A stretch of 64,000 nucleotides of DNA from Blumeriella jaapii (taxonomy: Eukaryota; Ascomycota; Leotiomycetes; Helotiales; Drepanopezizaceae), in NCBI GenBank assembly GCA_009599575.1, contig VWND01000031.1:62001-126000 (forward strand), read 5' to 3'. Below are positions 50,775 to 62,508 of the stretch, one piece after another. The notes beneath the pieces are model-generated. The model saw only the letters and a program-made list of their open reading frames with translations, searched no databases and was not told where the DNA came from. Each line of letters opens with the position of its first letter. Positions within the stretch are counted from its first letter, which is position 1. Position numbers and translations under genes: made by a program.

Positions 50775-53700
50775 ATGCCTCGCCGGCAGTTCCTCGCCGA
50801 TATCCAAGCCACGGCCGACCTGAGAATTCCAGGCATCGGCAGCATTGAGAGAGGCCCGGACGACGACGTGCTCATCTCGTTCATTCCCGCTACGGGGCCT
50901 CCGATCGAGATCGTGATGATGGCACAACCAGGTATGCCCTCAGACGAGATGTGTCCCCGCTGCAAGAGAGAAGGTGACCAACGATGGGGAATGGATGGGC
51001 ATCCTCGTGTCTCCCTGATCGGCTCCGTCGAGGCAAGTCAGATCAAACACGTTGGCTAACGTTCTAGATGTCGCCTCCTACCCCGCCGAGAGCATCTTCA
51101 TGGCATACACAAACACCCAAGGCGTTCCGTTGGAGGCGACGATGCTCATCGAGGGTATTGCCAACGACTCGTCGGGTCTACTTCTGCCAGATCTGGTGAC
51201 GAGCATCGCGCAGAAGCTCCAGAGAGCCCTGGCAACTGGGTCCCGCGCTAACCCGGTCAACATCACCGACGTTCGGGATACGGACGTGGCCGACGCGGAC
51301 GGGGAAGAGGACGAGGAGGAGGAAGACTGGAGTGAGGAAGAGGAGTATGACCCAGGTGACGATGATGATTTTGGTTTGGCCTCGCCCGGAAGTCGGATCA
51401 CCTCGAACACCGTCGAAACCCTTCGCCTGAGCCCCGAGGCGGCCGCTAAGGTCAACAGCTGCATCCGACGCGACATACGCGCGGCGAAGCTGGCGGGTCT
51501 CAGCGTTGGAGTGGTCAGTGGGATGAAGGCCGAGTCCGTCAACAGCATCCTCTGTTTGTCGATCCGGATCGCTAAGCTCGGACTCTCAGAAGACGCCTTA
51601 CAGGCGTGGGACCTCGAACCCAAACAATATCTGATGCTTTTGATCTGCTACGCGAACGGCTACAAATCTCTCAACGAGATCACTGCCAACGCTGCCAGAC
51701 ACCAAGGAATTTCCTTCCGAGTTGGGGTCGGCAACAAGTACAAGTGCACGCTTCTCGAAGCTCTTGCGGCCTTCAGCGACACCGCGAAGGATATGAGCAA
51801 GTCTCACCAAGGAGGGGCAAGCGAAACGGGCGAGGGGCCCCAGAGGCCGCGGGCTGGGTTCTCAAATATCTTCATCAGCAGCTCGCTGAACGAATTCCTC
51901 AACTCCCAGTTTATCTCTCTCGTCAGGATTCGTGTCTCCCTTGGCGTGGGATGGCATGGTGCTAAGCGTTACCTCGACCATCGACAAGGACAGTTGGGCG
52001 CTAATGCGACAGATCTCCCAGCCGAGTGCTTGGAAGAACTGGACGAGAAGAAGGAGATCATCTTATCCGAGCGCCTGGTGACCGACCACCTCACAGATCA
52101 ACAAGTGGAGACGGTCTCCTTTCCCTTCGTCGCCATGCAGTTCACCTTGCGATACTTGACTCGATGTACCGAGTTCTGTCTCGTTTGTCATGACAAGATC
52201 GAAGCATCTTTTGAAGCCCTCAAGCCTTACGTTTGTGACAAGCCTCTCTGCCTCTACCAGTACATGTCCCTGGGATTCGGACCGAGTGTTGAGCACGAAA
52301 TAATGACCCAGCCGTATGTCGTGGACCTCCTAGTCAGCTTCTGCTATGCAAGCGCACAGGTAAGTCATTAACACACTACCCCCGCGGAGCATGAACCTTT
52401 CCTTGCCAGAAGAACAACGCTGACTATCTTCGCAGGCATGTCGACTTCGAGACTACCCTACGGGTATGAGCCTTTCTGTCCCTCCTCCACCCCAGGTGCT
52501 CCTGTTCGTCACACTCGGGCATCAGGATTTTCCGATCGTTGCCCAGCCGCGTACCATTGATTCTAGAAAAGCACAATTCGAGGTCCGAATTGATCAAGTT
52601 CGTCACGAGATTATCTTCGATGGGCTCGCAAGTACTCCTGTACACAGCGGAGACTGGATTGTGATCACAGTAGCCAGTAAGTAAATCCGATTCCTCAATC
52701 ATGCTATCAGCGTCTCCTCTCCGAGTTCTCGAAATGCCCAGCGAGCGACTGTAATTCTTCTCTTGAAGCATATCTCTCTTAAGCACGTGACTGACGAGAG
52801 GTAGACCGAGGCGCCCAGGATCATTATCGCGTCGACGATACGTCCCTCTTCCCTACCGTCAAACTTTGTCCCATGGCATGCAGCCGGATTCAAAATGGTT
52901 CTGTGGCATTTCCGCCAACTGCCACGGCTGTAGTCTCAGCTACTCCAACTGCGACTCCTCTCGTACCCGGGGTCGTAGCGGCCACCATGGCCGTCTACCA
53001 ACACCATCTGGACGACATGAACGATGAAGAGAAGTGTGCGTCAATTATCATGCTGATTGAGACACTGCCATCCATCCGCGACTTGAGAGCATACCTAGCC
53101 CAGCAAAGTCGTAACACCGAGCCCAATCTGAAAGGCTGGAAGGAGCGTATCTCACCTGCGGCTCTTGGCTTGCTTCGCTGGATCATTGCCTCGAATCGTT
53201 CCTGCATCCTACAGGTGGATAGATGTCCCGGCCAGACCGACGCCGAGTTGGTCATGTCCAAGACTAAACTCGCTCAGAGACTGAGCGGTGTCAAACAAGG
53301 CTGGGTCCAGTTCCGTTTCGCTCAAGGCTCGCCAGACAAGGAACAGAGATTCCAGAATGCCCTCCGTGCTCAACAATCAAACTTCGACTCCATGTATCCG
53401 ACCATGTTCGCATGGCATGGCAGTCCGCTACCCAATTGGCACAGTATCATTCGAACTGGGTTGGACTTCAAGGAGACCCTCCATGGCAGAGCACATGGTC
53501 ACGGTGTTTACCACGCGATGGAGCAGCATGTTTCGGCTACTTACGCGTCATCCAACCCAAGTCTTGTAAGCTTTCGTGTCTCTAGTTGTTTCAAGTCAGA
53601 ACTGATCATTATCTAGAGAACGTGGCACGGATCGGAGCTTAAGATCAAAACGGCCATGAGCCTGAACGAGATTGTGAACTGCCCCGATCAATTTTTAACT

Positions 53701-54918
53701 AGCACGCCGTTTGTGGTCGTCCAACATGTAGATTGGATCCAATGCAGATACCTGCTTGTGGATGCAAAAGATGGACACAAGCCGCTCGCTGACGGTGCAA
53801 TCGAGAAAGCCAACCAGTAGGTTCAGTCCTCGCCATACACACCCAAAGCTGAGTCTATGTTCTCCTTGGCGCGCGCTAACTTAACCTAAGAGACTGTAGT
53901 AAGCTTGATGAGGTCAACATGGTTAAGCAGGATCCCACGCGCGTTTGTATATCAGGGCTCGGTCTGTCAATTGGTATTCCCATCTGCGCTGCTTCGATCT
54001 CTCGGTCTTTCCGCGTGGACGAGGGCGGTGTTCCCGCCGCCAAGAGACGAAAGAAGCACAGCTCTGAGCAGACCTCTAATGATTGGATCGAGAGTGACGG
54101 AGAAAACATTTCAGATCTCGACTTCATGTTCTCTGACGATGAGCGGTCCACCAAAAAGGACAGCGGCGTCGCGGAGGCGTTTGCTGTGCTGTAAGCCTTC
54201 TCCCCGGATCATGACTGTCTTTCAAACTAATCGCTTCACAGGGACTCGAAGAAGTTTGACAAGTCGTTGACTGACTTTGCCGCCGGCTCCCTCGATCAAG
54301 CGACTCTTCCGATGTTACAGCCACCTGTGCATGCTACTCCATTGGCCTCGAAGGCTCTGAACCGACGCCTGCTGGAGCTACTAGCAATCCAAAACAGGAC
54401 TCCGTTGCACGAACTCGGCTGGTACATCAACCCGGATCTGATTGGCAACCTCTATCAGTGGATCGTAGAGCTGCACTCATTCGACCCCTCGCTTCCTCTC
54501 GCCCAGGACATGAAGGCTGCAGGCGTCACCAGCATCGTCCTCGAGATCCGCTTTGGAAAGGATTACCCCTTCAGCCCGCCCTTTCCGAGTCATCCGACCC
54601 CGTTTCCTCCCCTTTGCGTCTGGGGGCGGCGGTCATGTCACGGCTGGGGGTGCCATGTGTATGGAGCTCTTGACCAACACGGGATGGACGGCGATCTCGA
54701 CGATTGAGAGCGTCCTCCTGCAAGTCCGCGTCGAGATGATGTGTCGGGAGCGCCCGGCTCGGCTCAACAGCACTCGGCGCCAGAACCAGGGCGACTACGG
54801 CACAGCGGAGGCCATCGAGGCATACGAGCGGTCCTGCAAGGCGCACGGCTGGGCCATCCCGCCTGGATTCCGCGACTTTGCCAACACGCCGCCTATATCG
54901 AACAGGCCCCTCCCGTGA
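50775..54918 (+). CDS. RWD-like / PARP catalytic / E2 fusion protein, E2 part frame-broken
   Basis: Seven exons: 50,775-50,931, 51,068-52,359, 52,436-52,676, 52,805-53,565, 53,617-53,816, 53,900-54,190 and 54,242-54,918. All introns fit in phase, and the intended product is about 1,206 residues. An RWD-like N-terminus (GIGSIERGPDDDVLISFIP) is followed by an acidic stretch, a helical region and a Cys cluster CTEFCLVCHDK…YVCDKPLCLYQ that could bind zinc. A PARP catalytic domain follows, with FAWHGSPLPNWHSIIRTGLD (His about 768) and GVYHAMEQHV (Tyr about 799). The position of the PARP1 catalytic Glu appears to be Phe, suggesting mono-ADP-ribosylation. The UBE2Q-like E2 domain has catalytic Cys in GGAMCMELLT. 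Near 54,584 the frame breaks between YPFSPPF and RVIRPRFLPF; unrepaired, translation ends at 54,707 before the catalytic Cys. Confidence 0.85.
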
Positions 54919-55780
54919 TGGTGTGGTTGGCGTTTGCGGACCGGCAGTTGCACTTTACAACATGCAGGCATGATATCCTCGGGGCGTTGGGAACTGGAAA
55001 CGGGAATTTGGACACGGGCGTTTCACGGCGTGGGCGGAAGAAAGGCCGAGCATAAGTGCATCTTCTTCTCTTGCATGGAAGGGGCTTCCGTTCCGTGGGA
55101 GCATCACATCACATCGTCCGATGTGATGTGCAGACGATGTGATGTGATGTGATGGACATCTGCAGATGCGATGGATTTGCCTTCACAATCATGATTGCAT
55201 TCACAATCATAATTCCAGAATTCCATTTAAGTAGCGAACGAGTGGTTTCCTTTAACAGAACTTCTCATGGGATGTGTGACTGTCCTGCACTGTGTTGACT
55301 GTAGTGTGTTGGCTGTACTGTGTTGATATGTACTGTGTTGACTGTACTGTATGTACAGTACATCGGCTGTTCGGATAAACGTTGTGCCGCAGCCCGGCAT
55401 CTGAGGGTCCTTGGCTGGCGTCGGCGTCAGATTGTAAGTCGCACGCAGCTTCACGAACTTGACTGCACAATAGGAACAACGGCCGACTCTGCTGTGATTG
55501 TCAACAACAAGCGGTCGTTGATATTGTCGCCGGCTCGGGGATCGCACCAAAACCACGAATCTACCGATTTTCCCGCAGCTTCTTCAACTTCTTCAGCGTT
55601 CCTCCATCACTTGCTCTCTAGCCCACACACTGAAAGAGAGAAACATCCTCAACCCACCGCTCTGCCAGCTTCACCACTTCACCACCTCACCAACCAACCC
55701 CAATTCCGTCCTCAATTCTCTTCCCTCCAGAGAGAAACACACACATCCTCAGTACGTCTGCATCTGCGAAGGCCGCCATC
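54919..55780. other. Intergenic with GATGT repeats
   Basis: 862 bp between the PARP-E2 gene and the Sds3-like gene. It carries an irregular (GATGT)n/(TGATG)n stretch at about 55,105-55,155 and a TGTACTGTGTTGACTG repeat region at 55,285-55,365 with TGTACAGTACA. The right end should be the promoter and leader of the following gene (CT/AC-rich). No gene was recognised. Confidence 0.6.
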
Positions 55781-57551
55781 ATGAGCGCCTCGCCGCAACT
55801 CTCCCCAGCCATGGGCCCCCACCGCGTCGAGCGCCAGCACTCCAACTCCCCTCCTCTCCAGCCGCAGCAATTGTCCAAGAGAGACAAGAAGCGCACCGTC
55901 CTCGCCGACCGCCTCGCTGAGATCACCATGTCGTTCTCGGCGAACCGAGACCAGCACTACCGGACCCAGCTCCAGGCAATCCAAATCGACTCGAACCTCA
56001 TCGCCGAGGCCGACGTCCACTCCAAGCTACCCCTCCCTGACGAGACCGACCAAATCGACGAGCTGGTCAGGAACAACATCCAGCGTACGATGATGAAGAA
56101 CGTCGGTCCAGAGCCGCCCCAGAGAGCGGGCAGGATTTATGCCGACTTCGCGAAGGAGGTCAATGATGCGCAGGAGGAGCGGGATGCGGCCATGGCCACA
56201 CTGAAGGTGGGCGCGCCTTTCTCGATTCCTTTCGTTCCTCTCCTCGTCATCTCTTCGCCTCTCGGGAACACACACTAACTGATAGCAGAGGGACTACGAG
56301 GTCAAGATGAATGAGATCAATTCCTACCACGCCTACAAGAAGCGACTCTCCAAGAACGAGTACAAATCACTGTCGGAAACCCTTCGCGACCGCTTGATCA
56401 ACAGCGTCATGAGCAAGAAGTCTCGTCTGTCGAAGGACAAGGATGCCCTCGAGATCGGCGAGGGAAACACGCATGCGCTGCTCCTACATCCAAGTCAGTT
56501 TGGCATTGCGAATCCCGCCAGTCCGGGTGGTCTGCACGGAAAGCGTGCGACCAGACTCCGCCGCGATGCTGAGGAGCTGCCCAATTTCCCGGAGAGTGGC
56601 AAGCGCAAGAGGAAGGCTCAGGACAATGATGAGTCGCCCGCCCCTGGGCGTCAACGCATCGACAATGGGTCAACGACTCCTCTCTGGCTCGCTGAGAAGC
56701 AACAATTGATGGCCCATCAAATTGACTCTCCCCTGTACAGCATCGACAAACTCTTCAACGAAAAAGAGCTGTCCATGACATACAACGCTTCCGCCCTTGC
56801 AGCACACGCCTGGATGCTCCGCCATCCACCCTTTTCCGAGGACGCCGACAGCCCAGCCCACGGCAAGTCTGACTCGAGCTCCGACCAAGAAAAAGCGACG
56901 ACAGCAGGCGAAGGCGATGCCGCAGACGACGACTCCCCTTCCGGCGGTGCCACGATGGAGCGCCAGTTCTCGCACGCGACACGCAGCACCCGCGGTAACG
57001 TGGTCTCCTCGGGCTACGGCATCGACATGTTCAACGAGATCGACTACCCGCCCAACCTCCTTGCTCTCACGCGCCAGATCCCACGCCTCCCGCAGATGAT
57101 CGTCAACGGCAACGCACGGCAGTTCGCCACCAACCCCAGCAAGGACGCCGTGGTGTCCCTCCAAGGCCTGAGCCCCGACGAGGCCAACGCCGAGATTGAG
57201 ATCATGCGACGGGCCCGCAGCTACAACGACGAGCGCGGCTTCGGCTCGAACCTCGAGCTCGAGAGTGGTGCCCGCACCCTGCTGGAAGAGGCGGCGTTCC
57301 CGAAGAAGTTCAACCACTGGGTGCGCAGCGAGAACCGGGAGCGCATGGGCGCGGGTATGGGCATTGGGGCCGGAATCTCTGGCGGACAGCTACCCACGAG
57401 CAACGTCCGCGGCGAGCTCGGGGGCGAATCGATGGCTATGCAGATCTCGCAGGGGGGCGCTTCTAGTATGGGCGGCTCGCCGATGAGCAGGCAGGCTACG
57501 GACGACAGTGTTTCGAAAGGTGGGAAGAGGGGTGTGGCTAGGAGGGGGTGA
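55781..57551 (+). CDS. Sds3-like protein, probable Rpd3/Sin3 deacetylase complex subunit
   Basis: Exons 55,781-56,206 and 56,289-57,551 are joined in phase 0 across an 82 bp intron (GTGGGC…CACTAAC…CAG), giving 562 residues. The N-terminal region RTVLADRLAEITMSFSANRD and HYRTQLQAIQIDSNLI, then a coiled-coil (EVNDAQEERDAAMATLKRDY) and EYKSLSETLRDRLINSVM, resemble the Sds3/Dep1/BRMS1 type of fungal protein. Next comes HALLLHPSQFGIANPASPGG and a Gly/Arg-rich basic C-terminus. Such subunits scaffold the Sin3 histone deacetylase in the nucleus. Assignment to Dep1 or Sds3 specifically is not possible from sequence alone. An alternative is an unrelated coiled-coil nuclear protein. Confidence 0.55.
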
Positions 57552-59286
57552 GTGGTTTGTTTCCTGGTGCTTTGAAGCGCTTTGTTTCCTGGTGATTCGA
57601 TGTGCCATGGTTTCGTCTGCTTGCGTGGGATTGGCTGGCTGGCTCTGGCTCTGGCTGGGCTGGGCTGATTGGCGTATGGCGGCATGGTGGTATGTCGGTA
57701 TGGTGGTTTGGTGGTTTGGCTGGCGTAAATTGGCGGGCCGGCCCAAAGTGGCTGGGAAGGAGTGCCTGTGTGCGGGATTTGGCGTTACACATATGAATGG
57801 GGGATATGGAGAGAGGGTAGATACTGGGGGTTTGGGGATCCAGGTGGATAGTAAATGAATGGTTGTTGTTGTGCACATGGGGGTTTCTGACTGAATGAGT
57901 GCGTAAGTGATATTGCTTGCTTGCTTGCTTGCTTGCTTGTCTGCGTGATTGGGCTTCAGAATTTTCGGATCGCTTGATTGAGTTGGCTTGATTAAGCGGG
58001 AGGTGGAAAGTGCATGGTGGATGGATGATGGTGGATGCATGGCTGAGTGGGAGGGGGGATGAGAGATCATCTTTCGTGTCATTTTTCTCGCCCTTGTTTT
58101 TCTTCCTACGTTGCATCTTGCCCTTTGACAACTTTTTGGTTTGCGAAAACGGACCTGGGCTTGGGATGGAGTTTAGGGTTGGTAGGTTTGAAGTGTTGGG
58201 CTTGGGTTGGAAGCTGGATGGAGCTCCTGGAAACTTACAGTATATCTCGAACAGCAGGGTAGAATCCACCAGCTGAACTGACCGCGGATCGATTTGGACG
58301 CTTGTAGCTTGGAAGTGGGCAATGCGAGAGCTGTTTATGGAAAGGAGCCCGCTCTCGGGCGGGCGCAGGATCAAGTAAGTAAGTGACTTGCTTATCAAAG
58401 CACGTCCGTTTCGGGTTGTAGACTTCTACTCAACCCATTGCACACCATGGCTTTTGCGCCTTTGGTCTCTACATCACGGGGCCTTGAGCTCGTCGCGAAC
58501 GGATGGGGAAAAAAAGAGAAGAAGAGCCGGAGGTTGATCAGATCGTGCACTTCACGTAGAAGAGACGTTGTGAGGTCAGGACAAGCGTGATTTTGGTTCC
58601 AGAAACCCCTTTTCAAACCCGGTGCACCAAAGACCGAGAAAATACTCCAGCCCTGTCACTCACAATAAATTTTCACCTCGTACTCACCTCGAATCTCCTC
58701 GCAATGTAGGCGGGAACCTGCGCGCCCATCCCTAGTTGGGGGGGTGACTCCGGAGATGCCAAGACCTCGCTTATGCGGGCGCGGGTAACCAAAACAAACA
58801 CCGGAGCGGGCGAGCGAATCGACAGATCGGCGTACTTGCTTGCTCGGAAACCATGTCAGCGTATCGCAGGAAGGGAGCTGGGTGCGTACACGGAGACATC
58901 TCAATCCCTTGAGCCCGAGCACTTTGATCCGTGACTCAATGGATGCCTTCGGTGAGGCCGACGCGGATCGAAAGGTTCGTGCAGTCCGTCGTTGCAACGG
59001 TTCCAAATCCTCCGCGCTGAGGAAGAAGAGGCAGGAAGTCCTCCCTGTTTCGAGGTGGGGGATGAGTGGAACCGGGCACTGAGTTCAGGGGCGGCTGGGG
59101 TAAACGCGGGTTCCGAACTTTTGAAGCTTTGTTTGGTCGCGCGTTTCGGCCGGCGTTCGCGTAAACAAAAATTTCATCAGCACCGAACGCCACAGAAAAA
59201 AATGGGTTTCAAAAATGTATAGCTTTTGCAAGATGGCCAAAAAGACAAAAAAAAAAAAAAAAAAAGAAAAAAAGAAAAAAAAGAAT

Positions 59287-59325
<39 letters not shown>

Positions 59326-59347
59326 AAAAAAGAAAAAAAAAAAAGAA

Positions 59348-59380
<33 letters not shown>

Positions 59381-59945
59381 AAAAAAAAAAAAAGAAAAAA
59401 AGAAGAAAAAAAGAAGCAAAAAAATTCTTGTATCTTGGGAAAGAGGGTGCGTACTGCACTTTTTATCTCAGTCTTTTTTGCTGGGGGGAATCGGGAGTTG
59501 GACCTACCTCCCATTGCAGTATCTGGTGTCTGGATTTGAACCAGCTCACTATCAGGAGACAAACGCATTGAAGACATACAAGTAGGCCATAAGGCTTCCC
59601 GGAAAGCTCCAATGAGCCTCTACATTTGTTGGGACTGGAAGTTGTGGTATCTGACTACATGAACCCTAAAAAAAAAATAAGCTCCGAAGAACAACACATG
59701 AGCCCCGAATGGATAGGAACGACATTCACAGTATTGTGAAGCTCGAGATCATCAGCGGAAGTGAGCGCCGTCAAAGTCGCAATCCGGTTTTATTCTCCTT
59801 TCCAAGCAGCAAGATTCCAATTGAACGGATCCGAGCAAGGCACGAAGAAATTTCTGAAAGGTGTCCAAAGGTTGCTTCACACGATGGAAAGCCAATTACG
59901 AGTAGTTTTTGATCCATGTTGTTCATATATTTAGCTGTGTTGTGT
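57552..59945. other. Intergenic region with simple repeats
   Basis: About 2.4 kb without a recognised gene. The left part is TGGCT/TGGTT-rich on the plus strand, and (TTGC)6.5 lies at 57,913-57,938. A 286-codon minus-strand frame at 57,538-58,398 is low-complexity and unconvincing. A long A/G tract is listed separately. A 67-codon plus-strand frame at 59,709-59,912 has protein-like composition but no neighbouring exon or known domain. Confidence 0.5.
59247..59424. repeat. 178 bp A-rich (A/G) tract
   Basis: The stretch is almost wholly A with scattered G, interrupted only by a TC near 59,286 and a C at 59,417. It could be an expanded poly-A or AAAAG repeat, or the tail of a non-LTR insertion, although no LINE sequence is visible to its left. 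Length and content are uncertain because such tracts assemble poorly. Confidence 0.8.
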
Positions 59946-61371
59946 TCATACATCGGTCCTATCGCCCCCTCCCTCGAGCGACATCGACTCCCCCTGCGCA
60001 GCTACCTCGGCCATAGCCTCATCCAGAATTTCCTTCCAGGCCTGAAAGTCAAAGGCATGACTCTTATCAGCTTCGGTCGCTTCGTCCTTGATCTACGTTA
60101 CAGTTAGTACTTGCACGATGCCTTGTGTGCAGTCTTTAAACAAACGCTGATGTCCAGTCCTCCCCATTCGTAAGCACGGTCGTGCCAATAGGCATCCACA
60201 TCATCCCACTTGTTGCCTCGGTATGATCCCAAACGCTACATGCATGTCAGTCTGGTACACCCTCAGAGCACTTCTCGAAAAGGAGGTCAGCACCTGACTT
60301 ATCGAGGTCCTTAAGGTTTTCTGCTGGTGTCTCAATGCCTTTGCCGGATCCGCATGCAGATGGAGATTTTCTAGAGTCCATTTCCCATAAAACTGTAAAT
60401 TTATACGCAACCAGGCAGCTTCAGTCAGCTCCCGGCCGGGTCTTCTACTCGGGTTCATGTCCCATATCTTATTTCGGAAACCTATGTATCCTTCTATGTG
60501 TACCAATTGGGAGAAGTCATACTTTCGGAATATCGGGATTCGGTAGCCTATGAGATCCACCTGCATGAGACGTCTAAATGTCGATGGGAGGAGGGGAACG
60601 CCGATATCTCCGATGTTGAGATCATTAGAGCGGCTGGTAGCCCATCGCTCGATGGAATGAACGCTCACATTCAAAGGGCTTATCTTTCTCGCCCGGGAAG
60701 CAATTGAGGAACTGGATGCTCAGAGCTAGTTGGTTGGACTGTTTGCCGAGGCCAGGAAATACGTCTTTCGCATCCTTGTACCCAAACGTTTCGCCGGACT
60801 TCGTCTTCTCAACATCAACCCAATCGACAGCGTTGGCTTTCAGAATCCAGAGATATTTGTATTGATCAAGCAGGATCACCCAGCGTGACTGAGGCACGAT
60901 TGGGACGCCATCTTGCAAGACGAACAATCTGCCAACGGGTACGGCGAGTCGCGGGGATGACTCAGCTTCACCGAGCATCTGGATATGCAACCTGACTAGG
61001 CAGTCTGAGAATAGGCGCTGGGGGTCGTTTTCGATGGGATTTAAGGATCCTGGGGCCAGAGGAGCAACTCGGATTGCATACTTGTACTCGCTCTTGTCGA
61101 AGTCAATATCTTGCATGGAATCTTGATCCTCATCAGCACCTCCGGAACTCCCAAGGTGGATCAAAACCATTTCGTGTCGGTAAATCCCGAACCTGAGACT
61201 GGACCAGTCAACCAATGCACCTTGTTGTATGGCATCAAAGTCGATGTCCATCAAGGTTTCGATGACCTCGCCAGGTCGCTGGTCGTTTTTCTGCGGGAGG
61301 TTGGCAATGCCACGGGTGAAGAGGGCGCTGTCCGCTCTGACCTCGTCGGAGTTGAAGTGGTCTTTTGACAT
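59946..61371 (-). CDS. Conserved-looking hypothetical protein, four exons
   Basis: Minus-strand exons 60,669-61,371, 60,294-60,607, 60,146-60,235 and 59,946-60,092 give 417 residues. Introns of 61, 58 and 53 bp have GTGAGC, GTGCTG and GTTTGT donors and branch-site-like CTAAT, CTGAC and TACTAAC. I do not recognise the family. The N-terminus is acidic (DQDSMQDIDFDKSEYKY); the middle has ordered, Trp-rich segments (VPQSRWVILLDQYKYLWIL; GRELTEAAWLRINLQFYGKW). The third exon reads GSYRGNKWDDVDAYWHDRAY and the tail is an acidic helix (AWKEILDEAMAEVAAQGE). It has no membrane segment and is probably soluble. Four exons keeping phase with good splice signals argue strongly for a real gene. Confidence 0.7.
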
Positions 61372-62508
61372 TGTGATTGATGGTGTCTGTGTGATATAGT
61401 CGTTGTAAGTTCGTGTTATTGGGCAACTGAGGAGGGAAACTTTGAATTTGTGGGTTTCGAATGAGGCAGTCGTCGCGAGCTTACTAGCGCGAAATCACCA
61501 CAGCGGCGGCGAAAAACCCGCTACAGCCTTCAACCTTTCAATCACGCAAATCGCCGCCCTAGATGCTCTTGATAAGCCACTACGAAAGAGTCGTTCACTC
61601 CTTGATCTGGGGTTTAGGGCCCGCAATACGGAAATACCGTACACTTGAAAGTAAACAGCAAGAAAACAAACAATGGCGGTGGAACGGAGGTATGATAGAT
61701 ACAGAGTCTAGTACAAATTGTTCATAGGAATTTAAAGTCATATTGCACCACTCCAGGCGATGTCTCTGACGGCAGATTAAAGGCAGTTTCCCAGAGAATC
61801 TGGGATTTCGAGACTGGCATCAGGGATATGGGGAGTGCAAATGCTATGATTTCTGAGTGGGTACAAGAAGCTATGGTACCGCAATACCGCTGCGGGAGTT
61901 CCTTCACTTCGGCCTTTGACGTCGTCATCGTCGTCTTCGTATTAGTAGTAGGACTAATTTACGTCTAGCAGATTGCAGTTGATTGACTACCGTCCTAAGA
62001 CCTCCAAGGGGGTACGGAGACATGACCCGAAGGCAAATGGGAAAGTTACAGCTACTTCTCCTTTCGGCTACGCCCTTCGCCGCCCTTTGCGATGGTTCAG
62101 GCCTTTGACGTCTTGTTGAAGATTGGCACATTACAATAGGCACCATGGTGATTGAAAATTCAAGGTTTGGAATTTGTGTTTCCCAAGCTTTATCTGCTTC
62201 GATCAGAGTGACAAACAGATACTAGTCTTCCTAACTAGGTGTCATCATGCCCGCAAGAGAACTTCAACTAAATGATTCTGCTCTGATTTCCCAGTTCCCC
62301 ATATGCGAAAGACTTATCACCACTCAACCTAATGTCCGAGATTCTCGTTGTCACAATTTCTCCTGTCCAACCTTTCCCCTCATCACTCCCGCAACGGCCT
62401 AGAGAGAGACAAGAGCGAAACAAGCGGCTTGTAGATTCCCCTCAAGCCCGATTCCACACTAGAAAGGAGTCAGCAAGCCTATCTTTTTCACAGGAGGACC
62501 GCAAGCCT
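61372..62508. other. Intergenic, no gene recognised
   Basis: About 1.14 kb between two minus-strand genes. It should contain the promoter of the four-exon gene on its left and the 3' end of the following gene on its right. Only short frames without domains are seen. Confidence 0.55.

Noticed and set aside
57538..58398. 286-codon minus-strand reading frame
   Set aside because: Its composition is low-complexity (Q/S/K/H-rich, from the reverse of TTGC and TGGTT repeats), it has no domain or splice logic, and it overlaps the end of the Sds3-like gene.
59500..59600. Possible tRNA on the minus strand (CTGGTTCAAATCCAG T-arm-like)
   Set aside because: The T-arm pairs for only four base pairs, and no acceptor stem or anticodon arm fits upstream.
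59709..59912. 67-codon plus-strand frame with protein-like composition
   Set aside because: It has no partner exons, promoter or recognised family, and lies within intergenic DNA.
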